Shown one piece after another: positions 12,754-26,090 of a stretch of DNA of 64,000 nucleotides. A program made the position numbers and the translations under genes. The DNA comes from Ciborinia camelliae. Taxonomy: Eukaryota; Ascomycota; Leotiomycetes; Helotiales; Sclerotiniaceae. Location of the stretch: positions 688,417 to 752,416 of the forward strand of contig JANPYM010000015.1 of assembly GCA_025890175.1 (NCBI GenBank). The letters run 5' to 3'. The notes beneath the pieces were generated by a model. That model had not been told where the DNA came from. It searched no databases and saw only the letters and a list, made by a program, of their open reading frames with translations. How positions within the stretch are numbered: position 1 is the first letter of the stretch; the number at the start of each line of letters is the position of its first letter.

Positions 12754-15700
12754 ATGCCACAGAGTGTCGAGACCACCACAAATGCTAGGGAATATGGCAA
12801 TGGCAACGGCAATGGCAATGGTAGTGTGAATGTAGGACCGCCTACGGATACGGCCGTTCCCCATGGACCGACGAGTACGAGTACGAGTCCGGAACTGGAT
12901 GATTTTGGACTGCCCCTCAGGAAAAAGCCACTCGATGAACCGGTAACTTATGATGAACCCGAGCGTGTCGAATCGGACGACCATCTTTCGCCTGTCCCCG
13001 AGGATCGGAATGTCGAGACCGCAGGGAATGGAAGGAATAAAGTGAGGAATGCGGGTGTTGCTAGCGAAAATTCGGAGGTGCCTCATGATGAGGAGGAGGA
13101 TGGGAAGGATGATGGCGAGGATGCGGAAGAGGAGTTTAAGGACGCTCGATCGACTCCGTTGCCTGCTACGCCGAATCCAGAGCCTCAAGAACCGTGCGAG
13201 ACGATACTGAATAATGACTTGCCGGTTCATGGCCACCCGACCCCTCGAGAATCTATCAAAGAAGTCGAGCCTGCAGGGGAAGAAAGTGTGGTGGAATCTC
13301 CTGAACATGCGAAATCTGCTGAAATATCAAAATCTAAAGAAGACGAGCCTGCAAGGAAAGAAAATCTGGCGGAATCTACCGAACATGCGGAATCTGCGGA
13401 AACATCAAAATCCAAAGAAGACTTGGAGAAGAGCAGTGGCGACGATAATAGTAATTCGTTTCCCACGGCGGATAACAGACAAAGTCGGATGGAACCAAGC
13501 CAGGGAATATCAGAATGGTCGCATCAACATACCGCTTTACCCAATCCAAAAAGTCCGGCTCAAGAAGACGATGGGTGGCAAACGATGCCAGCTTATGCCC
13601 CGTACGATATTTACGATGACGATAATAGATTAGTTGCGAGGGAGGCGCATGAATCCGATGAGGAGGCGGATGCATATGCAGGTTTAGGCGGCGCCGGGAG
13701 AGGATATACCAGAGTACAACTAGACGAAGATGCTCAATCTGCGACAAGTCTGGATGAGAACACGCAGTACCTTTTTAAAGATGTCCAAGGTACTGGGGCT
13801 GGAGAACCAGAAGATGAGGAGCAGCGAGATGCTCTTTCTCAAATGCAAGCTACCAAAGATCTTTTGACCGAAGGGCAGAGAATTGCATATGTTGGCATGA
13901 CTAGACTTATACTGTCTAAAATGCTTGAACAACAGGAATTGTTAGTAGCAGCCAAAAAAGGAAACAAAAAAGATTTGCAGGTGTCATCGGAGGCTATGAA
14001 GATGTGGACTCAAAAAATGATGGTGCGGCTATACGCGCATATGGAAATTAGCACAGATGAACAGATCATGATTGAGCAATTGGCTGAGCATGGGGTAGTT
14101 CCTTCGGATTTGACCGGGACTCTGATGCAAAACGCACGAGTAAAGAATCCTATGGCCGAGAAATCTCATTCGAGCAAAGGCTCCATCGCTTCGAGTAGAA
14201 GTGCCAGGGGATCTATCACATCTCCGCGATTACCACGAGAATCCATTCAGTCTCCACGGCTGCCACAATCGCCCTCAACTCCAAACACTTCTTGGCGATA
14301 TGAGGAGGAAGAACCAGCTGCAGTACCTCCACCATACGAAGAGAATAAAGGCGAAGATTTGCCTGAAGTCCGAACTCCTTCACAACTTCCCACTACCACA
14401 AATATTGACATTGATCTTCGTTGGACTGTTCTTTGTGATCTATTCTTGACGTTAATTGCAGACTCAGTTTATGATTCACGATCTAGAACTTTACTCGAAA
14501 AGGTTGGTGACAATATGGAAGTCTCCTGGTTAGAAATTTGTCGTTTTGAGAAACGAGTGACAGATGCTTTAGAGATGCAGCAAGCAGCTGAGAAAGAGAA
14601 CTGGAATGAGGATGACCACAAAGAGAACAGAAGAAAAATGGCTCTCAAGAAACGATATTTGATGATGGGTCTTGCTACTGTTGGTGGAAGTTTAGTCATT
14701 GGACTTTCCGCAGGTCTTTTGGCACCTGTTATTGGAGCAGGTCTCGCTGCTGGTTTCACAACAATCGGTGTAGCAGGTACTAGTGGATTTCTTGCTGGTT
14801 CTGCAGGTGCTGCTATCATCACGACGGGTGCCGCAACTTCGGGTGGTATTATTGCAATCAAAGCTGCAAATCGTAGAACTGGAGCGGTCAAGACTTTCGA
14901 ATATAGACCACTACACAATAACAAGCGAGTCAACTTGATTATTACAGTCTCAGGGTGGATGACGGGTAAAGTCGATGATGTACGCTTACCATACAGTACT
15001 GTTGATCCAATTATGGGAGACATTTATTCGGTTCTTTGGGAGCCGGAAATGCTTACAAGTATGGGAGATACCATTAATATTCTGGCAACTGAGGTAAGTC
15101 TGAACTATCTTAACACACGTTATATATACTGATTCGTCTAGGCTTTAACTCAAGGTCTTCAACAAGTCCTTGGAAGCACGATTCTCATTGGTTTAATGGC
15201 TGCTTTACAATTACCAGTTGTTTTGACTAAACTTTCATATCTCATCGATAACCCCTGGACTGTTTCTCTTGACCGCGCAAATGCCGCAGGACTTATTCTT
15301 GCAGACTCGCTTATTGATCGCAACCTTGGTACCAGACCAATCACCTTTGTGGGGTACTCCCTTGGTTCTCGAGTCATCTTCTCATGTCTGAAAGAACTTG
15401 CCAATAAAGGCGCCTATGGACTGGTTCAGAATGTTTACCTCTTTGGTTCACCTAATGTGGTGAATCAAGACGAGTATCTGAAGGCTAAGTCCGTTGTGTC
15501 TGGTAGATTTGTCAACGGATATGCAAGGAACGATTGGATTCTGGGATATCTTTTCCGTCTTACTAGTGGTGGCATCAGACGCGTAGCAGGACTTGCACCA
15601 GTAGAAAATGTACCCGGCATAGAAAATGTGGACGTCACTGATCTGGTGCCGGGACATATGGCATATCGTACGGCCATGCCCAAACTTCTTCGAGAAGTGG

Positions 15701-16704
15701 GATGGGAGGTTGAGAGCGACGAGTTTACCGAAATCGAAGACCCAGACCCGGAAAACCATGCTCAGAGACAGAGAGAACTTATCAATGAAATCGAAGAAGC
15801 CAGAAAGGAGTTCGAAAAGAAAGAGAAAGAAGGGAAAAACAGATTTAGTTTCTTTGGTCGCAAAAAGAAATCTGCCGTCGAGCGTAAAGAATGGGAAACG
15901 TACGAAGATACAAAGAATGAACCGGGTTATGATACAAGCCGGTCTGTGACAGAAGATGGCCAGGGAAACAATCACGGAGTCCTTTTCGATGTCGATGCTA
16001 TCCGCGCAGAAGTCGCCAGCGGGGTCATTGCCGATGGTGGTAGTGGCAAACGTGTAGGGGTTAAAGAACTCAAATCTACACTCCCGCCTATGAAAGTTAA
16101 CCTCGGATCATCCTCAAATAGCAATCTATTCAGTCCCAGCAATTCATTCGGTCCATACAATTCCCTTCGGCCAACAAAAAGCGACGATGCCAGTAGCACA
16201 CTTAAATCCTATGATTATCGTTCACCCGGCCATTCTCCTCGCCCTTCAAATGGAGGGCTTGGCTTAGGCTCGACGTATTCCTACTCGAATTCCAATTCGA
16301 GGCAGGATCTCGGAAGACATTCTCCATACATGATGGAGGAACCCGAGGAGGAAGTCGAGATGACATTCGATACGGCATATCGCTCTCCACCACAATCGAG
16401 AAATGTCAGCAGCACGAGGTTGCCGGAGAGGGGACATGCGAGTTTCCACTCTCTAGGGGGCCACGGGGTGGGGGGAAGTAGTTCTTCGTTTGGTGGCGTG
16501 GGAGGATTGGATGGCATGGGAGGTGGCAGACCGGAATTGAAATCGGCTAGCACGATGCCCCTGGGGCTGGGGGTTGGAGGGTTGGGCGCGGGATTGGGCG
16601 CCGGGATGGGATATGCGGCGGAGAAGAATGCTTGGGCGGATGATGATGATGAGGATGAATTTGGAGGTGGGGGTGAGAAGGAAATTGAGATGACTTTTGC
16701 ATAA
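12754..16704 (+). CDS. DUF726 family protein (Mil1/TMCO4-like)
   Basis: Exons 12754-15093 and 15142-16704 give 1,300 residues; the 48-nt intron is phase 0. The start is the first in-frame ATG, but the frame is open upstream, so the N-terminus is uncertain. The first 400 residues are acidic and disordered and include a 26-residue tandem duplication (nt 13267-13422). A Gly/Ala-rich hydrophobic block lies at about residues 629-705, followed by VNLIITVSGWMTG and the alpha/beta-hydrolase nucleophile elbow GYSLGS (Gly851-Ser853-Gly855). LFGSPNVV and a conserved PGHMAYR complete the fold. DUF726 proteins include yeast Mil1/Yfl034w and animal TMCO4; they are membrane-associated, and their lipase-like activity is inferred from the fold. 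The Gly-rich tail carries EEVEMTFD and a terminal EIEMTFA, a repeated motif. Confidence 0.88.
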
Positions 16705-17654
16705 TTGTGGTTGTGGGGATTAATGTGGATGTAGATGTGGATGTGGATATGGAAGTGGATATGGATGTGGACGTGGACGTGGGATGGAGATATTTTACAT
16801 ACTTCTTAGTATATTTACTCCTCCTCTTCCTCCTCGTCCTATTATATTGATTTTCTTTTTCTCTTTCTTTTTCTTTTTCATTTTCTTTTTCTTTCTCTTT
16901 TTTTTTGGACCGCTGGCCAACCAGTCAGCCAGCGAGCCAGCGAACGCATAGGTGCAGGTGCAGGTGCATTGGGAGGGGATACAGAAAAGTGAAGAGAAGA
17001 GAAAGATCAGATCAGATCAAACTGAACTGAGACCGAGATGGTGACGGTGACGGTGATGCAGAAATGTACATGCAGCATGCATTGGTTGTTGATATCGGTA
17101 TGCTTATGCATATGCGTATATAGGTATAGGTATCCATACATGAATATATGGGTTTAAACTGAAACTTGAACTTGCATGGTAGGGTAGGGTAGGATAGGGT
17201 AGTAGGGTATGGTAGGGTAGGGTAGGATAGTAGGGTAATTGATTGATTGATTGTTTATTTGTTTGATTCTTTGATTGATGATAGTAGTAGTAGTAGTTGC
17301 TGGAGTGAGTCTTTTGAAAACTAAGCAAGTAGTAAAGCATACTATAAGTATAAGTGTAAGTATTAGGTGGGTAATTAGGTGGGTAGTTAGGTGGGTAGAT
17401 GGTGGATGCTTATGGTGGATGGATGGTGGATGGGATATAGTAAGGAAGAGAAAAGGGGAAAGGGGAAAGGGGAAAGGGGAAAGAGATTGAATCGAGGTTC
17501 ATGGTTGTGGTTTGGTAGGGTAGGGTTTAGTAGGGTAGGGTTTAGTAGGGTTGGGTAGGGTAGGGTTTGGTAAATAGCATAGCATAGCATAGCATTGGTA
17601 GCGGGGTAGCGGGGTAGCGGGGTAAAGGGGGTAAAGGGGGTGTTTATATATATT

Positions 17655-17790
17655 TTTATATCTATGTTTATATCTATGTTTATATCTATGTTTATATCTA
17701 TGTTGATATCTATGTTTATATCTATGTTGATATCTATGTTTATATCTATGTTTATACCGATTTTTATACCGATTTTTATATTGGTTATAT
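17655..17790. repeat. 12-nt minisatellite (TTTATATCTATG)
   Basis: About eight tandem copies of TTTATATCTATG, two of them with TTGATATC in place of TTTATATC. They are followed by derived 11-12-nt TTTATACCGATT units. Confidence 0.92.
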
Positions 17791-17916
17791 TGGCTGGTTT
17801 GATTGGTTTGTGTGAATAGTGTGTGTGAATGGTGTGTGATATGTGATCTGATTTGATTTGTATGTGTGCAGTGCACTGTGAATGGGCATTGAGACGAGGG
17901 GCAAGGGGGGTGATAG

Positions 17917-17946
17917 TTCGAATTCGAATTCGAATTCGATTCGAAT
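17917..17946. repeat. TTCGAA palindromic tandem repeat
   Basis: Overlapping TTCGAATTCGAA units form a self-complementary stretch of about 29 nt with one slip (CGATTCGAA). It could extrude as a hairpin. Confidence 0.9.
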
Positions 17947-18604
17947 TTTGAGGGCAGCGGTATGATGGTAGTGCTATTGATATTGATATTCAGGTTGGGG
18001 TGTATGGTGTATAGTAGGTAGGTATCTACCCCTCTTTCTTCTGCTTATATGCTTATATGCATGTATGCATAAGGGATGCATGCATGTATACCTACCTAAT
18101 ATTGAGAAGTAAGTTGTACCTTGGGGATTGATTATTGGACACTTCCAAGACTGGGGATGATTACTTACCTAGGTATATGGGCACATGGTTGGAGCACGGA
18201 TATCATAAATTAATCATGTTGTTTTGTTTGGGTGTGGTGTGGTGTGGTGTCGTGTGCTTTCGTTTGGAAATGTGATGTGATGGGTCATGTTATGTTATGT
18301 TATGTTATGTTGGGTATGTATGTATGTATGATTTATTTAGGTTGGAAATGGTTGGCTGGATAATTAGGTATGGTTTTATATAGGATTGGATTGGATGGAT
18401 GATATCTATCTACTCGTACTTACTTAGTGCAGAGGAAAGTGTATAAGTAGGTATAAGTATATTTGATGAGACTTATTTCTTCTTTGGAATGATGATTTAT
18501 TATTTAATGACCCTTTTTAATGCGGATTCATTTATTCATTCATGTTCATCTATCTATACAGGTAAAATCGAAATCGAAATCGAATTATCCGCTCCCCATA
18601 TATC

Positions 18605-20164
18605 ATGATGAAGAGACTCTTGGAGATACTTTTAATAGCTGTTGTTTTTGTTAATAATGTTAGCGCGGTTTCTGGAAGTTCTGGTTTTGAGGGAAAGAAG
18701 GAGGAATTATCGGGATATAAACGGGTTCCTGATCCAAATATCTCGAAGATTCCTGCTACTCCTCCACCAGATCCAGATCCAGTAATTCACAATCATAACT
18801 CAAGTACATGTAATCTTACATGTACACAACCACTCATTCGGAAGGAATGGTAAGTGAGTTTAACCTCACCTAAGTCTTAGATTAGATTGAAATAATCTTC
18901 ATTTCTTTCAAGTTTTTTTCCCGTCTTTTTCCAATTTATTTATGTAGCTTCTAAAACTCCTAAACCCCCATTCCATTGCATTATATTCCATTCATGTAAA
19001 TCAATCAATCAATCAAATACAAAAAGTTATATACATACCTAAGGTACATGTTATACTAACGATTTTTGCCAGGCGTACACTCTCGAAATCAGATAGAATG
19101 AACTATATCAAGGCAGTACAGTGCATGTTTGCAGCGGCTCCCCAGACGTCAAAAGTGGTGGCGCCGGGTGTGGGTTGTAGATATGATGATTTTATTGCGG
19201 CGCATTCTATTCATATGATGTCGATACATTCTGTGGTAAGGGAGTCATGCCGGTCTATCCTTCATACCTAGCCACATACATACATACATTTTACACCCCA
19301 TTATGGCACTACCAGACACAAACTAACAAGTTCCTAACTAATTAGGGACAATTCCTCCCATATCATCGATATTTCGTAGCTTCATATGAAAAGGCCTTGA
19401 GGGAAGAATGCGGATACAGAGGAGCCCAACCCTACTGGGACTGGACCCTCGATATCAGCAGCGCGGGCGATTTCGCCCAATCGCCCATCTTTGATGCCAG
19501 GTTTGGTTTTGGGGGTAATGGTGCTTGGATCCCTTACAATGCATCGGATGCAAATCAGCCCTCTGCTCCGCTGGGTGATATGCCTGGTCGCACGGGGGGA
19601 GAATGTGTGACCGATGGCCCGTTCCAGAATATCACACTTCGTCTTGGGCCCGGGCCCGATCTGAGCGGTTCCGCGGGTCCAGTATGTCTCCGTCGAGATT
19701 TCAGTCCGCTGATTGCTACGCGGTTCCTCGATGAAAGAGATATTCAATATACTCTTCAACAGCCAGATTTCGGGTGGTTTAATATTGTGATTGATGGTGA
19801 TCAGAGGACCATGTTACCTCCGAATTTTGTATCGAGGAGTATCCATGCGGGCGGCCATTGGAGTATTGGAGGGTCGTTTGGTCAGATCACGGATTTGTAT
19901 ATTAGTCCATCGGATCCGTTGTTTTATCTTCATCACGCGAATTTGGATCGAGTATTTTGGTCATGGCAAATGCGGAAACTTCCAGAGAGGTATACGGATA
20001 TTTCTGGGCCTCTGGTTTTTGGCGATTATGAAAATTTGGTGGCGGGAAATACTACGTTGGAGTATGTTCTGGATGTGGGGAGTGCTAATGTAAATACCAC
20101 GGTGAGAGAGGTGATGAATATTCAAGGGGGAACTCTGTGTTATGGCTATGATAAGCTGTTGTAG
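18605..20164 (+). CDS. Secreted tyrosinase (common central domain)
   Basis: Exons 18605-18849, 19073-19235 and 19346-20164 give 408 residues. Both joins fall inside the first copper site and rebuild it exactly. Residues 1-21 form a signal peptide (LLEILLIAVVFVNNVSA). The CuA ligands are His126, His134 and His143 in DDFIAAH, SIHSVG and FLPYHRYF. The CuB site has His303 and His307 (HAGGH) and His332/His333 in FYLHHANLDR. These are the type-3 dicopper ligands of tyrosinases, which hydroxylate monophenols and oxidise o-diphenols. The protein lacks the long C-terminal lid of intracellular fungal tyrosinases and is close to the short secreted class. The N-terminal segment has N-glycosylation sequons (NSS, NLT) and a Cys pair. 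The substrate is unknown; melanin or plant-phenol oxidation is inference. Confidence 0.93.
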
Positions 20165-22761
20165 GGGAAGAATCGACAAGAGAGATTACCTAGAGTGCTT
20201 GAGAAGAGTACTTGAGAATAATGTCTATGGATTGGACGGATAAGCATGCCAATCTGATACTGCAAAAGGTTGTAGAAGAACGTATCTCAAATAAAAGTCC
20301 GTCTATTTTCCCATTATTCGTTAGGGCACAAACAATGGAAAGAGGAGAGTAATATGCAAGCAATTTTAATGCTGGATCTGTATTGATAGCAAATTTGAGA
20401 TGAATATTCCAGATTCATGACTTGGATTCATAGCTATCGAATCACTTAACAATTGGCGTGATCCTATATCAGGTTCGCGTTTTCTCTGGAAACATAAATG
20501 AAGTAATTATAGTGACAAAACCGACCGAGTAAAATACTGAGAGTGCTATCATATCAAATTCATCGCATCATTTGATATTGCCGGTTATCACTTGGCAAGA
20601 CGATATCAACTCTGATTTCCATCGTTCCCAAGAATTTTATTCATATTCATGGCTCATCCGATCAAAATGAGTTGTGGGATACTTTTTTGAAAACTTCTTT
20701 TCGCGATTCACCGTCGATTTAGAAGAGAAGCTCATGCTCAAAATATATTTCTAATGAAGTTTCATCCATGTTGTCAGTTACTCCCGACTGGGGAGGACTA
20801 GATGTTTTATTGCTAACCAGGATTTGTTGTTCCATTAGTTTCATGAAGTATTAATCAGGATAGAAGAAAATTCTACGTTGTAATATTTGCTGGATCCCCA
20901 TTCCAGACTGGAGAAGAGTTGGGAAAATGGCTGGACGAAAAGAATAACTTCACTAAGAGCCTTGCACAATTATCCATGATTGCAACTAAATGAACCCAAA
21001 AGTAATGGTGTTATGGTGTCATTGTCATTTTAGAAGTTTCTGCTGCTTTCTTTGATTGAGGATGGAAATATTACTTAATACTGAGGAATTGCTCGTTTGT
21101 GTATGGCAAAAGGTAGCAAAGTAGAAGGATGTACATATCATATCTACCTATATATAAGAATATGAAAAATCCAAATTGCTGTTTCCACCTTCAAAGCTGC
21201 TTATTTTTTGGAGGATTATCAATACCTATTGACATAAAAGGTTGAGGTTCGAGTATGTGGGCATACGGAATCTATTTATAGGATATGGATACCGGTATGA
21301 CAGACATGGTGGCTCATCCGATACAACAGTGGCATCAGTGGCATAACGAAGGCTTCATTTATTGCAATATCTTATTTCTCATTGACTCAGTACGATATCG
21401 CCCTAACCTCCTCTCATTATATGATTCAATCTTGGAGATTTACATTTCACAAATGGAAGGATTTCTAATTCATTTCCCTGGGTACCTTCTTAGAGAATAA
21501 GGAGGAAGGTACTCCGTACTTTCCTTTTCAATCCGACGGTACCATTTAATATCGGACCCTTCTTTCAAATTCCAACCCTTTGAAGTAGTATTGACTTCCC
21601 TTGGGTTGCATTTAATCCAATCCAATGCGATTAAAAATATCTTATACTAAGCGGTCAACCCTTTAGGGCTTCCATCGTTTGCTGACACAATTTTAAAACA
21701 ATACTTGGGTAGATATATGTAGTGAGTATGACGAGTAAGTACCTAGGTAGTTAATCTAAGTGTGAGATTTACATCCTTTCAATTACAGCAAGGCTTGTGG
21801 ATTGAGCGTGGCGATACCAGTACCGCATCGTTTGCTTCCATCGTACTCGAGTATTATGTTATGAAAGGATAACCTTGGGGGGTGAGATGGGCGCATAGTA
21901 TCAATAATTTTATTGATCGTGAATTCACGAATCATCATCATTACCGGCACGCATCACCAATTCGGTCAGTCAGGTCAGGTCAATAAATAGGTCCGCGTTT
22001 AAGATCAAGGGCTGTGATGAAGGGTATCGACCCATTACATACCTACCTACCTAGGAACCAAAACCAAACTTGCCAATTGGTAATTTGACCTCAGCCCCCA
22101 AATCTCACATACATATATACCCATTACCTACCTCATATATAGTATTACATACCTATAAACAATTTGCGTACAACATATACAGATAGATGCAGCAGGGAGA
22201 AAAATAACTGGAGGAATCAAAACGAAAAAAGGGAGCGGCGCATACCCATACACCCATATTCACATTTTGGTGATCCTTCACATGTTAAACGAGCCAATGA
22301 AGGGGGCGCGTAGAATAGCCCGCAACGTGCATGCGCATCCTGTGTTCTAGGATGTGGACAGCACCCCATCCAATTCTCACCTCTCACTCTACCCACCCGC
22401 CGGCTGCGCCTCCATTATATTGAGGGTGGGTGTTGGAAATCCTGAGGTGATTGATGAATGAAGGATTTTTGTGAAATGAATCATGTATGGAAAGGCTGGG
22501 GGGTGTGTTGAATAAGTGTTGGTGGTTTCCTGGTCATTGGGCTGAGAGGTCTCTTTCTTGAGGCTTTTTTTCTTCTTTCTCTTTTTGTATTTCTCTGAAT
22601 GGATAATTATTTGATTCGTTTTGATTTTGAGATTTTTGAAAGCAATCAATGCGACAAGTGTTCGCCAACTATTTGAAAATAATAAAGTGGATAAAAACAA
22701 GAATGTTGGGTTGATGTATGGGAAGAATTGGGAAGAATATTAGGAAGCAAGAAAGCTGGAA
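20165..22761. other. AT-rich intergenic region, 2.6 kb
   Basis: I see no gene. Only short open frames occur, without splice partners or family likeness. One TACCTAGGTA palindrome lies at 21740-21749 and CTAC tetramers near 22042-22054. The last part should contain the promoter of the downstream surface protein. Confidence 0.6.
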
Positions 22762-24471
22762 ATGATTATATCGACTGAGAGATGGAGGTTTTTGCTGATT
22801 TGGATCGGCTTATTTGGAACGGTTATGGCTTTGGGAGATAATTACAATGGTGGCCCCAAATCGAGCTCATCCCATCACAATACTCACTATTCGACACGAC
22901 GATATCCTGATGGAAATGGGAGTGATAGCGGTGTACAAGCAAGTCTTTTCACCACAGAATGGCCAAATCTCGGGGACAGTGTGACACTGGAAACAACATT
23001 TGAAGTTAATTACACCGTGGGGCCAAATGGGTCAGGGGAAGGTTTTCCTCTGGTCCTCTGTTACAGTTCCGCTCTAGAATCACCCAAGAAAGACAATACT
23101 GAGTTTGTCACGATATTAGGGTGTAGGTTTTCCCGGTCCGAAACATACGTATACAATTAACTGAAGTCTCTTGCAGATATGTGTCAAGATAATCCTAAAA
23201 ATCAACCTTGCTTATTTACGCCTGAAGCATACGGATATACCTTCCCTTTGAATTTTGGCCTTATACCTTCGGCGGCAAATAACCAATCGATTGAGGATGG
23301 AGCCTTCTTTTTTTGCTTCAGTGATTATGTCTCAACCAATCCGGGCTTCACTTGCCATTCTTTCAGCCCATACTTTAAGCTATCGCAACCAGTTACGGCA
23401 CCAGCTACATCGGTGAAATTGAAAAGAGACGACCCTGGGAACTCAATTGATTCTCTCTTTTCGATACTTCCGAGTCATACCGCTTTAATTTCCGTCACAA
23501 GAACTCGTACGGACTTTCTTACTGTATCAGGCCAGCAGACAACAATATTCGGTACTTTGGTCCCAACTCCCACTGGGACGGTCTTTGGCGCAACAGTGAC
23601 AACAACACCTACTTCCCCACCTACTGGAACCGGTGTCGACTCAGCCAGTTCAACCAGTACATCTGATACATCCTCCCCAACATCCTCCAAATCCAGCGGA
23701 CTCCCCCTTGGTGCCAAAATCGGCATCGCCCTCGGCGCCATAATCTTCGCCTTCCTGATCCTCCTCGCCATCCTCCTTCTCCTCCGCCGACGCCGCAAGA
23801 AGACACCTCCCAACCGTACCCCCGAAAATCTCCTCCTAAGTTCTTCCCTAAAGAACAACGATTCCAGCGACCTGTTCGCTGCCGAAAAACTCGGTCTCAA
23901 CGACCGCACCGATACAAATACTCCTCTCACGTCTCGCGGCGCTGGTATGGGTACAAATGGAACATACGACCTTGAAGATGATTTGCCTGCGCCCGGAACT
24001 GCATTTACAGCGAATACGCCAGTACCGATCAGTCCTCGACGGAGCCAGGCGGCCAATACATTGAGGGATGAAGGATTAGGAAGCAGAGCTATTAGCATCG
24101 CATCCGAAGTTTCTCGACCGGTATCGCCTTTAAATGCTAATCCCGTGGGCAGCAACAGCGGGGGCCTAAGTCGAGAAACGAGTCGAGAACAAATGAGGGA
24201 GCGGGGTATTTTTGACGAGGAACTTTATGCGGATAATATTGACGGGCTCGGGGTCGGACTTGGAGCCGTAAACGGAGGGAGAAATGGAAGTCGAACGAAT
24301 CTCGAGGTTCCTCAAGTGTATAAAGGAACACTGCAAGCGCCATTCCTGAGCGAACCGGGCATGTCGCCGGAAGAAGTGGCGAGGTTGGAGGAGGAGGAAA
24401 GGAGAATCGATGAGGCGATTGCGGAGGCGGAAGAGGAAAGGAGGAGAGCGAGAGAGGGGAGGGGAAGATAG
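22762..24471 (+). CDS. Single-pass cell-surface protein, unknown function
   Basis: Exons 22762-23122 and 23177-24471 give 551 residues. The donor GT at 23123 was chosen because it alone joins the frames without a stop. Residues 1-24 are a signal peptide. A Cys-containing ectodomain follows (VLCYSSALE, MCQDNPKNQPCLF, FFFCFSDY, GFTCHSF), then a Ser/Thr/Pro-rich stalk and one transmembrane helix (about 298-325, IGIALGAIIFAFLILLAILL) with the stop-transfer run RRRRKK. The cytoplasmic tail is about 220 residues, Asn/Ser-rich, ending in a charged helix (EEVARLEEEERRIDEAIAEA). This layout resembles fungal Mid2/WSC-type wall sensors, but I do not see a WSC Cys pattern. Topology is well supported; a sensor role is a guess. 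Confidence 0.82.
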
Positions 24472-25650
24472 TAGGGGATTGAAATGGCTTGGAGTTGGAG
24501 GGTATTGAAATTGGAGTTTAGATTTGTTTGCGCGCCGTACTAGGGAGTTTGTATGAAAAAGACGATATTGCATATCGCTCTATGCTAGTATATCATATAC
24601 ATTTACTTATATCTATTAACGGCACGATTGTATACATATTTTATTTCGTTTTATTTTAGTTTTTATTTATTGTTTATATACTTCTTATCAATGTATTCCA
24701 ATTATTAAGCTTGCTCGTTTGTCCTACATGGTTAACAAAAACTTGAAGGAGGAATGGGAAAGAGAGCGGAAGGGATTTCATGGGTTAAACTTAAAGGTGA
24801 GGACGAACGGTATGCTCGTGTTAACTTCACGCGGTGCATTGAGCGATCTGATTTAGGAAAGAATATTCAGAAAGCTCAAACTATATTGCATTGCATACAT
24901 AGATGGATTTGACAACAACTTTGTACTGTGAAATAGCCCACTGCAATGTAATATTTTGTACGATTCAATCGATGAGGGAGGAGCTAGTGCAAGGTGCCGA
25001 GGGTGCTAAGGAACCGATCATCTCACCTTCTTTAGTTACTCAAATAATGGCATCTATCGCGGCACTATATGGATTGATTGACTATAATAATGGCATACCC
25101 AGAATACCGCGCCTGTACAACGTTTGGATTTGCCTGTTCTTTTGGAGTTATCTATCGAGTATTCTATATACCTCCGACGCAATGTTCAAGAGGATAAACA
25201 AGAAGCAATCATCAAAGAACACACAGACCAGCTCGTAACAACCGGAATTTGCTCGTTAGACGTATTCTACTGTGTTACGGATGACAATTTTTCTTCCAAA
25301 AGGGATGAAAATCTAAGCGAGGATTTTCCAAATATTGTACTGGAATGTCGATTATACTTGTACTATTATAAGGATAAGAGAACAATAGGCTTTCCTGTAT
25401 ATAGGTAATTATTCGTTTTCGGTTGTTATGATGGCATTATATCATCTACTAGAACTACTAGGAACTTGTTCAATTGTCCGAACTGATAAACCAGATTTAA
25501 GTTTTCAATATTTGAAAAGCAATAAATCTTTAATGGATTACTTGAAATGAATGTATTATTTAAAATCTTTTAAAATAATTCAAGAATTCAAATTTTTTGG
25601 TCATTGGACGACCGTCCGGACTATTGAACACGCTGTCCACTAGAGCGTTA

Positions 25651-25932
25651 CTAGAACCCTCCTAATATTTCCCGAATGACTTCAAGTTCATTCATTTCGT
25701 ACAGACAATATGAAATTTGCTTTTCCCTTACCTTCTTGGGAGGAAGTTCTTCAATAGAATTCCAATAACTTCGAGTCAAATACCACCGCAAGTAATATTC
25801 TGCAGTGTACTCATGCAAAATAACAATGACACTAACAATGAATTCGGAGTCATCAAGATATGGGAATAGTCCAACCATCTCACCAAAGCCTATTTTCGCT
25901 TTAGATCCGACGAATGCATACCAAATCACCAT
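25651..25932 (-). CDS. Hypothetical 93-residue ORF
   Basis: ATG-started open frame with motifs GEMVGLFPYLDD and YLRWYLTRSYW; aromatic-rich and predicted helical. Two stop codons lie just upstream in frame, next to a usable TAG acceptor, so it may be a 3' exon. A plus-strand frame overlaps it. No family recognised. Confidence 0.22.
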   Translation of the reverse strand: MVIWYAFVGSKAKIGFGEMVGLFPYLDDSEFIVSVIVILHEYTAEYYLRWYLTRSYWNSIEELPPKKVREKQISYCLYEMNELEVIREILGGF

Positions 25933-26090
25933 AGCCAGTCCCTACTACTGGATCTACTTCCTCCCCTTCACTGCCTTTCCAATAGGTCTCTTGACTGGAA
26001 TATGGGTGGCTACCTATTGGTAAGATTACAAGTCCCGCGACGAAGATGCAGAAATGAATATGCGAGCTAAGGTTCTCCGGGACCCCTAAA

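Larger units (their letters stand above)
16705..18604. other. Gene-free tract packed with microsatellites
   Basis: Almost every 100 nt holds a different tandem array: GTGGAT units (16725-16785), TTTTC/TTTC (16850-16905), TAGGG units (17178-17235), GGTGGGTA (17365-17405), AAAGGGG (17452-17486), GGGTAGGGTTTAGTA (17515-17570), AGCAT (17576-17596), GGGGTAGC (17600-17640), a 12-mer array (17655-17790), TTCGAA units (17917-17946), GGTGT (18230-18250) and TTATG (18287-18320). One TACCTAGGTA palindrome is at 18166-18175. No gene is supported. Confidence 0.85.

Noticed and set aside
13214..13747. Long open frames antisense or frame-shifted to the DUF726 gene
   Set aside because: Shadows of the low-complexity acidic coding region.
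17178..17235. TAGGG-rich run considered as interstitial telomere repeat
   Set aside because: Units are TAGGG pentamers with irregular spacing, not the TTAGGG of filamentous fungi; it sits among other microsatellites.
23475..24155. 226-codon antisense ORF opposite the surface-protein gene
   Set aside because: Arises from GC-rich Ser/Thr/Arg codons of the real gene; no motif on the minus strand.
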